Shown piece after piece: positions 7,830-14,935 of a stretch of 44,490 nucleotides of DNA. The notes below the pieces were generated by a model. It ran no database searches. It was not told the DNA's origin and worked only from the letters and a program-made list of their open reading frames with translations. The translations under genes were made by a program, and so were the position numbers. The DNA comes from Pyrinomonadaceae bacterium (lineage in GTDB: Bacteria > Acidobacteriota > Blastocatellia > Pyrinomonadales > Pyrinomonadaceae). Position 1 is the first letter of the stretch, and each line of letters starts with the position of its first letter. The stretch lies in NCBI GenBank assembly GCA_025922875.1, contig JAICGZ010000011.1, positions 1 through 44,490 of the forward strand, in the 5' to 3' direction.

Positions 7830-8234
7830 TCAAAGTCTCGCTGGGACTCGTAATAGCGCCAGTCGCTCAACGGGCCGGCCATTCACAATATGTTCCTCGA
7901 CAATCTCCGGAACGTCACCAGCCCGCACCTGCGCGTACCAAACGCCATCAGGATAAACCATCACCGCCGCGCCGATCGCACAAAACCCGACTGACGCACA
8001 CTCAGTCAACACTACCGACCCATTCGGATTGCAACCCTTCTTCGCCTTGCCGTACTGAAGCCCGCGAGCCTTAAGCTCACGCCCAAACGCATCCAGAACC
8101 TCTGCGCTCCCTACCGACGAGCAAGACTTCCCCGTACAAACAAACACATGATGCTGGATCGAAGCCGCGGCGATAGGCGCCAGGTCGACCAGACAATCAC
8201 GGTCATCTATAAAATCCACGTCCGCCAAAGTCAC
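7830..8234 (-). CDS. thioredoxin-like [2Fe-2S] ferredoxin
   Basis: The 134-residue product resembles stand-alone thioredoxin-fold [2Fe-2S] ferredoxins (Shethna I / NuoE-like). The cluster ligands are probably Cys33 and Cys38 (VFVCTGKSCSSVGS) and Cys79 and Cys85 (TECASVGFC), followed by the family end motif MVYPDGVWY. The last Cys pair is spaced five apart rather than the common three, so ligand assignment needs care. The GTG start at 8232-8234 has GAGGAA only two bases upstream; another GTG begins 15 bases further in. It is convergent with gcvPB. The electron partner is unknown. Confidence 0.82.
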   Translation of the reverse strand: MTLADVDFIDDRDCLVDLAPIAAASIQHHVFVCTGKSCSSVGSAEVLDAFGRELKARGLQYGKAKKGCNPNGSVVLTECASVGFCAIGAAVMVYPDGVWYAQVRAGDVPEIVEEHIVNGRPVERLALLRVPARL

Positions 8235-8327
8235 TTCCTCACTTCAACTTCATGCTAACACCATTAACGTTAACTCTTCCACGCGACTTCATTGTAGAAT
8301 GTGCTCCGAGGGCTTTGTAAACTCTTT

Positions 8328-9935
8328 ATGGCATCTGGCCTGGTTATCCACATTTCTTCGGGCGACGACCGGCATACCGAAATCCTCACCGATGACAGCG
8401 TTCGCATTGGGGCTTCCGCAGGCTGTGACCTGCGGCTCCGCTCGTCCAGTCTTCCTAAAAGCGCGGCGAATACCGTCTTGCTCGAATTGAGCCGGAAGAA
8501 TGGTTCGTATCGTATCACCGGTTACGACCCGTCCACCGCAGTGACGCTGAACGGCGAACCCATCGCTCCGGGTAGCGAGATTCGCGACGGCGACGAGGTT
8601 CGGATCAGAGACTCCGAACTCGTCCTTCACTTCTTTCCGGTTCGCGCGCTTCCGGCCGTTGTGCCTAATTCGTCTCGCGAGACGCACGTGGCGCCCTTCA
8701 TTGAAGCCGCGGCGATCGAATCCGCAGCGACGGCCAGGCGCGACGATGCGAAGGTCTTCTTACGCGAGTTTACCCGCGAACTCGTACGCGAAATCAATAC
8801 GAGCACGAAGTTGATAACGCTGGCCATCGCGGTCGCGCTGGTGGGCGGCGTGCTTTATCTCGGCTTCGCGATGTACAAGGAGATCCAGCGAAACCGCCGC
8901 CTCACATCCGACCTAAGCGCCAAGGTTGACCAGATGGGAAATCAGGTCACCAAGACGAATGAACAGATAAGTAACATTGACGAGTCGACCAAGCAGTTAC
9001 AAAACAGTCTTTCGCTGGCGGTAAAGCTTCGGAGCGAGTACGGGAGTGGGGTTTGCCTGATTGCAGGTTCTTACTATTTTGTTGAGGCAGGCACAGGCCG
9101 GCCACTCCGCTGGGCCGAGGCGCAACTGAACGACAGCGGAGCCGCGGTCCAGAGTGGCCCCCCCGAGACGTTAACGCCGGAAGGAAATGCGGCGATCGCG
9201 GAGTATGAGTTTGTGGGTACCGGTTTTCATGTGGGCCAGGGCTTCGTGATGACGAATCGCCACATCGCTCAACCATGGATTGCAGACGATCGTGCACAAA
9301 GTATCGGCGCGAGTCTCAAGGCCCAGCCTCGTTTGAGACGACTGATTGCTTATTTTCCAGGTTTCACGCAGCCGATACCGCTCGAGTTCAAAACCGCCTC
9401 GCAAAGAGACGACCTGGCCGTGTGTAGCCTGATGCTGCCTCAGATTCCGGAAACGATCCCGGTGCTTCCTTTGGAAACGGATCCGGATGCAGTGGCGGTC
9501 GGTAAGACAGTGGTCATGATGGGTTACCCGTCTGGTCCCGATCGCATGCTCGCACTGCTCGATGACGCAGAGTCGAGAGGAATACAACAACGCTACGGCA
9601 CGCCCATGGCCCAACTCGGATACCTCGCGGAAACGAAACGCATTCAACCACTCACGACGCAAGGTAACATCACCGATTTGGACGTTCGCAGGATCGTATA
9701 CGACGCACGTACAGCCGAAGGAGGATCGGGCGCGCCGCTGTTTGGTCCTTCTGGTCGTGTAATCGGAGTCAACTTTGCGGTCTTCACTGAAAACCAGGCC
9801 TCAAACTTCGCAGTCCCGATCCGGTTCAGTCTCGGTATCCTCGGACGCGCGGGCTGGCAAGCACCGGCGAAGGACACTAAAGAACTCGAGACCGCCGGAC
9901 AATCCTCAGGTCACGCCGACAAATCCGCGCGGTGA
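8328..9935 (+). CDS. FHA domain - TM - coiled coil - trypsin-like protease
   Basis: A 535-residue protein. The N-terminal FHA domain (about residues 5-95, with RIGASAGCDLRL and VTLNGEPI) would bind phosphothreonine. A membrane segment follows (about 162-182, LITLAIAVALVGGVLYLGFA), then a coiled coil (about 190-235), then a trypsin-like domain. The serine protease triad is visible: His312 in TNRHIAQ, Asp362 in RDDLAV, and Ser467 in GGSGAPLFG. The FHA would be cytoplasmic and the protease extracytoplasmic. This suggests control of envelope proteolysis by Ser/Thr phosphorylation, perhaps by a kinase like the one at 30923-32455; that link is inference. I chose ATG at 8328; a GTG at 8301 would add nine residues. 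Confidence 0.85.
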   Translation: MASGLVIHISSGDDRHTEILTDDSVRIGASAGCDLRLRSSSLPKSAANTVLLELSRKNGSYRITGYDPSTAVTLNGEPIAPGSEIRDGDEVRIRDSELVLHFFPVRALPAVVPNSSRETHVAPFIEAAAIESAATARRDDAKVFLREFTRELVREINTSTKLITLAIAVALVGGVLYLGFAMYKEIQRNRRLTSDLSAKVDQMGNQVTKTNEQISNIDESTKQLQNSLSLAVKLRSEYGSGVCLIAGSYYFVEAGTGRPLRWAEAQLNDSGAAVQSGPPETLTPEGNAAIAEYEFVGTGFHVGQGFVMTNRHIAQPWIADDRAQSIGASLKAQPRLRRLIAYFPGFTQPIPLEFKTASQRDDLAVCSLMLPQIPETIPVLPLETDPDAVAVGKTVVMMGYPSGPDRMLALLDDAESRGIQQRYGTPMAQLGYLAETKRIQPLTTQGNITDLDVRRIVYDARTAEGGSGAPLFGPSGRVIGVNFAVFTENQASNFAVPIRFSLGILGRAGWQAPAKDTKELETAGQSSGHADKSAR

Positions 9936-10247
9936 GAACCTGTTACAAATAACAGTTACGCGTTAACGATGCCTCATCGACAATCGTCTCAATGACGGCA
10001 ACGAAGCCATGACTGAATCGCATCCGATGACGGATTGTTACAATGCAGGACGTGTCACACGCCTGATACAAAATCGGTCCACGAGCGCTTAGAGTAATGT
10101 ATATTAGTTTTGACCCCTTTACGGGGCATGACTATTGCAGTCGAAATGCCGTACTTGAAAGTATTTGAGCGTCTTTCAAAACATGTAGTTTACGGATGCA
10201 GCATAAACTCCCCATCTGCCAGATTTTGAGTGTTCAAACCAACGAGG
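9936..10247. other. gene-free region with two inverted repeats
   Basis: This 312-base, AT-richer stretch precedes the envelope locus at 10248. It contains CCCC/GGGG pairing near 10116-10127 and two inverted repeats with equal 11-base spacers, at 10155-10179 and 10187-10209. No open frame in it looks real and no known riboswitch was recognised. A promoter for the downstream genes is expected here, but no convincing -35/-10 pair stood out. Confidence 0.5.
10155..10209. promoter_or_regulatory. paired inverted repeats upstream of the envelope locus
   Basis: TTGAAAG (10155-10161) pairs with CTTTCAA (10173-10179), and AGTTTA (10187-10192) pairs with TAAACT (10204-10209). Both have 11-base spacers, and their centres are about 31 bases apart, near three helical turns. 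They could be operator sites or RNA hairpins in the leader. Confidence 0.35.
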
Positions 10248-12287
10248 ATGAAGATCCAAAGGCGTAGGCACTGGCACCTGAGGGCGAGCTTTTTCATAGC
10301 TTTTCTGCTCGTTATCTCACCGTTAGTCCCGACAATCACCAAAGCCAAAGACGTTCTCGACTCTGCGGAAACTGATCCGTCTGTAGTACTGTCTCAGATC
10401 CTAAGGCTCGAACGCGTTGAGGTCGCGGGCGGCGCGGAACTGATCACGGTGCATGCACGACTTGCCGGGCTGCAATTCACAGAAGAGTCGACTGAAAACG
10501 ACAAATGGATACCACTAGTGTCTATTTTGCGCGACACCCTCGGCGACGACATTGCTGAAAACAATCGACTGCGCTACGTCTGGCCACTCACCTACACGCG
10601 GCCGACGCTCAAACAGCGCCTTGCTGCAGCGGTTCCCTTCTTCTACACGCGAGTCGGCAACAAAGAAAAACTGACGAAGACTCCGCCGCCGGCACTCGAT
10701 CTCGCATCGCCCGAGAGCGAAGTGTGGGACAAAATCTTTTGGACTGCGTTGCAAAATATTTTGCTCGACCCTTACGGCACTCCGATAAAGGCGTCAACCA
10801 GTTCTTACAGGCGTAATAGCAGCGACTATCGCCGGTCGCACATCATCCGCGCTCTCTCCGTGCTGGCGCTCTATGAAGCTGTCAAAGGTGAATCGGCTTT
10901 CACACGCGCGGAGCTATCGACGATCCAGGCGCGTCTGATGCTAACCGATAAGACATTTGGCGGACTCGTCGACGATTCAAATTTACAGAGCTACTACGCG
11001 AAAAAGACGACGCAAACTCGAGACGAGCGCGGGCACAACTGGGAACTACTGCGCCAAAGAGCTGAATCGGAATCCCTCTACTTCGAACCACTGCTGATGC
11101 CTGACGGAAGCGCGACTCACGCGCTGCTCTGGGTCGCTAAAAGAGATCTGCTCAAGCAACCAGCTACGCGGTATAGCGGACGCTTTCTCAACATCGCCAA
11201 TCCCTGGACCGACAAGCGACTACTGAAGTGGGAAGGTTATGTTGAAACCCGCTACTTCGATTCCGAGAATCACCCGGTCGACAGTCAAACACCGGGCGCA
11301 CAGGCAGTGGAGATGATTCCGCTCGGTCTCTACGGTCTCGATAATCCGAAGATTCCGATGCTGCTTGTCGATTTCCGCGACAGCTACAATCCCAAGAAGC
11401 GCGAGATGTCGCGCCGCGTGCTGAATGATGTCACGCGAAATATCCTGTCGCTTTCGAAGTTCGGTAATCTGCCGTTCTTTCTCGGCCGCACAGTTTTCGA
11501 TTTCGTGACCGGTCGCCGCGGGATAGACGTCAATCAACCTTCGCGTTTGCAGACGTATTCCCAACTGAAACTGTTGCTTGCGCTCAACACCTCGATGGAT
11601 CCTGAGCTTCGTTCGGAAGTCAGTGGACGGCTCGAAACGATCTCAGTGAATCCGTTCGAAAACGACTTGAATGCTGAAGCCGGCATTGCCCTCGCGCAAT
11701 ACCAGGCGCTACTCGCTTTTGCAAAAGATCCGGAAGGGTTGGCCGCGAAGATGGAACGTGACCGGCGTGCTGAGATGATGCCGTTGGAGCATGGAGCTAA
11801 AGCACGTTTTGCCTTGCGCGCTATCAACGTTCTGACGTTTGGGATGTACGTCCATCGTGAGGAACTTACGGACGACATGGAGAATCGTCTCGATATTGCC
11901 AGGCGACTCCAGTATCACACAAGGTTCTTGCAGCAGATTGCAAAGTCGAGTGCGAATGTAGATATAACCTGGAACCTCGAAGACGTCAGAAGATCGCTGC
12001 ACTTCATCGCGGAGCACGGGCCTGAAGCGGGATCAAGCGCCGCGGCAGCTACGGCGAAAATCTTCGCGCGCACAAGGGACGAGGAAACGCGCCGCGCCTG
12101 TCTTGACAGTCTTTCGCGCATCAACAGCTCAAAGGCGAAGAATGAGCTGCTGCGAATTTCACAGAACAACGATATCGACAAAGCGCTGCGCGATCTTGCG
12201 ACTGAGTACCTCCACGGTAAGAACCCACGAATCCAGCCAGTCGCTGCGACTGTCAGCGGTTCACCAGCCAATACCGGTCAACCGTAA
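10248..12287 (+). CDS. secreted protein of unknown family
   Basis: I do not recognise this family. The product is about 679 residues from ATG 10248; a GTG at 10230 would add six. It starts with a typical signal peptide: a basic stretch, the hydrophobic core SFFIAFLLVISPLVP, then a probable cleavage region near TKAKD. The body is mainly helical and charged. The last ~100 residues read like HEAT-type repeats (ARTRDEETRRACLDSLSRI; KALRDLATEYLHG). No catalytic motif was seen. Its stop TAA overlaps the ATG of the phosphatase-superfamily gene by one base, so the two are probably co-translated and may share a task in the envelope. Confidence 0.7.
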   Translation: MKIQRRRHWHLRASFFIAFLLVISPLVPTITKAKDVLDSAETDPSVVLSQILRLERVEVAGGAELITVHARLAGLQFTEESTENDKWIPLVSILRDTLGDDIAENNRLRYVWPLTYTRPTLKQRLAAAVPFFYTRVGNKEKLTKTPPPALDLASPESEVWDKIFWTALQNILLDPYGTPIKASTSSYRRNSSDYRRSHIIRALSVLALYEAVKGESAFTRAELSTIQARLMLTDKTFGGLVDDSNLQSYYAKKTTQTRDERGHNWELLRQRAESESLYFEPLLMPDGSATHALLWVAKRDLLKQPATRYSGRFLNIANPWTDKRLLKWEGYVETRYFDSENHPVDSQTPGAQAVEMIPLGLYGLDNPKIPMLLVDFRDSYNPKKREMSRRVLNDVTRNILSLSKFGNLPFFLGRTVFDFVTGRRGIDVNQPSRLQTYSQLKLLLALNTSMDPELRSEVSGRLETISVNPFENDLNAEAGIALAQYQALLAFAKDPEGLAAKMERDRRAEMMPLEHGAKARFALRAINVLTFGMYVHREELTDDMENRLDIARRLQYHTRFLQQIAKSSANVDITWNLEDVRRSLHFIAEHGPEAGSSAAAATAKIFARTRDEETRRACLDSLSRINSSKAKNELLRISQNNDIDKALRDLATEYLHGKNPRIQPVAATVSGSPANTGQP

Positions 12288-14875
12288 TGATGTGCAGGCG
12301 TAGAGCACTCAATATCCTTTGCGTGCCTTTGCATTCTTTGCGTCTTTGCGCGAACGGATCTTTTCGCGCAAAGGCGCAAAGTTTCGCAAAGAAGGCGGTA
12401 ATACTTCTTTTTCTCCTCTGCACCGCCAGTGCTTCACTCGCCCAAACAAAACGCGTGGTCGTCATCAAATGTGATGGACTACCCTACGATTTAGTCGATC
12501 GTTTGGTGAAGCAACGCGATCCACAATCAGGCAAGAGCGTCCTGCCCTGGATCGACCACATCTTCTACCAACGCGGCGCGAGGCTCTCCAACTTTTACGT
12601 TCGCGGTATGAGCCTGTCCGCTCCTGCCTGGTCGTTACTCGAAACGGGCCAGCACCTCCAAATTAAAGGAAACGTCGAATTCGATCGTTATACACTCGAT
12701 ACCTACGACTACCTCAACTTCTGGCAACTCTACGTAGGAGGCATTAGTGGCGCGCGAGTCGATATGCGCGCAGTCGAAGTGATGGACTCGCTCGGACTGC
12801 CGCTGCTGCCCGACGCCTATCCACACAACGAACGATACATCACGTATTCGTTGTTTCTACGCGGCCCGCGGTATTCGACTTTGCAGAGTAGTTTGCAGAA
12901 CCGTTTCCTGAAATCACCCAAGGAACTGTTTGACGAGTGGACGCTGGGGTTCGAGCTTAGAAGCGCCTTAACGGATCAGCTCGTGCGGGAGTTGCTCACC
13001 AGGTTGGCGGATCCAAAGCTTCGCTATCTCGATCTGTTCATACCCGATTTCGATCACATCGGGCATCACAACAACGACACGCAGTCGCACCTGTTTGTGC
13101 TGAAGCAGATGGACGCTATTATCGGACAAATCTGGACCACCATCCAGAAGAGTCCGATGGCTGAGGAAACAGCGCTCGTCGTCGTTTCAGATCACGGCTT
13201 CAATACTCACGAGAGGATCTACAGCCAGGGTTACAATCTCGTAAAATTTCTCGGTAGCAGGACCGGCGGTGGCCATCACGTCGTTACGAAACGTCGCCTG
13301 ATGCTCGACTATTCGATCAAAGGCGTCAATCCCCTTGTACCCCTGATTACCACTACGACGCCAGACACTTACTACCTCAAGGGCGAAAGCACCACGTATC
13401 CAACCGCGATGCTCGACTTCGACGGTAATGAACGTGCATCGGTACATCTTCGCGCCAGCGATTTGAACGTGCTGCACATTCTGTTGCAGCAACTCCAGCG
13501 CAATGATCTCAAGCCGGAAGTCCGCAAAGCTGCGACTAATGCCTTCTTCGCCGTCATCGATAAAAGACGAAATGAATGGCAGAAAGATTTGAATGAATTA
13601 ACTAACGAGTTGGCCGCGCTTAACCGCGCTATCGAGGAACAACGTAAACTCTGGCAGGCACAACCCAAAAAGTTCACGAAAGAACAGCAGGACGCCGGTC
13701 TCGACGATGCATCGAAGCGTATCTGGGTGCAGCTCGATCGCTGGCAGGGTGAACATCGTCGCTACAGTGAGTATGCGGCCACACTTTACAACCTGTTGTC
13801 GCTTTCATCAGAAGCTTTCGCGCCTTCGAAGGTAAAGATCCCATCCATAATTCCAAAGGAGTCGATGGGTAACCGGAACACAATCCATCAACTTCAGAAT
13901 TACATCGTCGGGCTTGGTCCGGATGGCCTGGTTCTGAATAGTGATGGATCGTTGAACGTCGAACGGAGTTTTTTACAGATCGACTACTTCTCGATGCTTC
14001 ACGGAATCTCGGTAAGAAACAATGTTCAGCGTGGAGTGACGAATAAACCGATCGATATCATCGCGACGAGGCTCTCGCGTGACCTTGTTCTTCCCTTAAT
14101 CGACGATCGCGACATCGACGAGGATGTAATCTGGGTGACAGCCGGCGCAAATCGTCAGGCTCTCCTGGTTTCTCGTCGCAATGCTCGTGGTGAGTTGAGT
14201 CTTCGGTACCTGCCGATCAGCAACCTCACACAGGATGCGGATGGCCGCTTGCAGTTCAAAGCGATCAGTTGGCAAGCGGGCCTACCGTTGCAGATCTTCG
14301 AAGACCCGAATTTGAAAGTGCCGGGCGGCGACAAGACGGGGTGGCTCAGCGCGTGGCATACAGATTCCGAGTGGCTGGAAGCTTTGCACAAAACTCATTA
14401 CTCAAACGGCCTGGTGGGACTTCACGAAGAACTGGCGCGCCATCCCATAGAGAGTCTTTCAACGCAAGACCCGAGTCTCAGTGAAGATACCCGGCTGATG
14501 AGAAACTACGCGCGCCGCAAGCGTGAGCTCGTCGAGCCTGACATGCTGATCGTGGCGCAGGACCACTGGAACTTCGACGTTCGCGGATTCAATCCGGGCG
14601 GCAATCACGGCTCGTTCTTCCGCATCTCGACGCATTCGGTTTTCATGATTGCCGGTGGCGAGAAGACCAGTCTTCCGCGTGCGCTCAACATCGAGACGCC
14701 TTACGACAGTCTCAGTTTTATGCCGACGCTGTTGGCATTAACCGGAAATTTACGCGATGATAGCACTCCCGTTCCAGAGCTTTGGGAAAAGGGATTCAGA
14801 ACGTTCCCCGGACATGTCGTGAAGGAGCTAACAGAATCTCTCCCGCAAAGCCGCAAAGATGCAAAGAACGACTGA
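12287..14875 (+). CDS. secreted alkaline-phosphatase-superfamily hydrolase
   Basis: The 862-residue product follows the type I phosphodiesterase/nucleotide pyrophosphatase pattern. Asp63 in VVVIKCDG is a metal ligand. Ser111 in SLSAPAWSLLETG sits where the Thr/Ser nucleophile is expected. Further metal ligands are in PDFDHIGHHN, VVSDHGFNTH and GGNHGS. A charged coiled-coil insertion lies at about 425-475. The signal peptide core is KKAVILLFLLCTASASLAQ. The substrate is unknown; a phosphodiester, sulfate ester or phospholipid head group are all possible. Both ends of the coding sequence lie inside CTTTGCG-type palindromes (12336-12381 and 14839-14909), and the stop codon is in the loop of the second. 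The true start is uncertain: ATG 12287, or GTG/TTG codons at about 12323-12340. Confidence 0.8.
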   Translation: MMCRRRALNILCVPLHSLRLCANGSFRAKAQSFAKKAVILLFLLCTASASLAQTKRVVVIKCDGLPYDLVDRLVKQRDPQSGKSVLPWIDHIFYQRGARLSNFYVRGMSLSAPAWSLLETGQHLQIKGNVEFDRYTLDTYDYLNFWQLYVGGISGARVDMRAVEVMDSLGLPLLPDAYPHNERYITYSLFLRGPRYSTLQSSLQNRFLKSPKELFDEWTLGFELRSALTDQLVRELLTRLADPKLRYLDLFIPDFDHIGHHNNDTQSHLFVLKQMDAIIGQIWTTIQKSPMAEETALVVVSDHGFNTHERIYSQGYNLVKFLGSRTGGGHHVVTKRRLMLDYSIKGVNPLVPLITTTTPDTYYLKGESTTYPTAMLDFDGNERASVHLRASDLNVLHILLQQLQRNDLKPEVRKAATNAFFAVIDKRRNEWQKDLNELTNELAALNRAIEEQRKLWQAQPKKFTKEQQDAGLDDASKRIWVQLDRWQGEHRRYSEYAATLYNLLSLSSEAFAPSKVKIPSIIPKESMGNRNTIHQLQNYIVGLGPDGLVLNSDGSLNVERSFLQIDYFSMLHGISVRNNVQRGVTNKPIDIIATRLSRDLVLPLIDDRDIDEDVIWVTAGANRQALLVSRRNARGELSLRYLPISNLTQDADGRLQFKAISWQAGLPLQIFEDPNLKVPGGDKTGWLSAWHTDSEWLEALHKTHYSNGLVGLHEELARHPIESLSTQDPSLSEDTRLMRNYARRKRELVEPDMLIVAQDHWNFDVRGFNPGGNHGSFFRISTHSVFMIAGGEKTSLPRALNIETPYDSLSFMPTLLALTGNLRDDSTPVPELWEKGFRTFPGHVVKELTESLPQSRKDAKND
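12336..12381. repeat. CTTTGCG-type palindrome inside coding sequence (5' end)
   Basis: CTTTGCGTCTTTGCGCGAA at 12336-12354 pairs with 12363-12381 with one mismatch, and weaker pairing continues outward. The loop is eight bases. It encodes residues 17-32 of the hydrolase, just before the signal-peptide core. Confidence 0.85.
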
Positions 14876-14909
14876 AGCTTTCTTTACAACTTTGCGCCTT
14901 TGCGGGAGA
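14839..14909. repeat. CTTTGCG-type palindrome across a stop codon
   Basis: Two 30-base arms (14839-14868 and 14880-14909) pair with three mismatches around an 11-base loop. The loop holds the TGA stop of the upstream hydrolase. The right arm contains the TTG at 14900 from which the next frame is open. The family is the same as at 12336-12381. Confidence 0.92.
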
Positions 14910-14935
14910 ACTACCCGAGGAGTGAGTGCATCGCT

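Noticed and set aside
14900-14935. TTG at 14900 as start of the flippase-FtsX gene
   Set aside because: It lies in the arm of a hairpin and the added 12 residues are repeat-encoded; TTG 14936 with GAGGAG upstream is preferred, although not proven.
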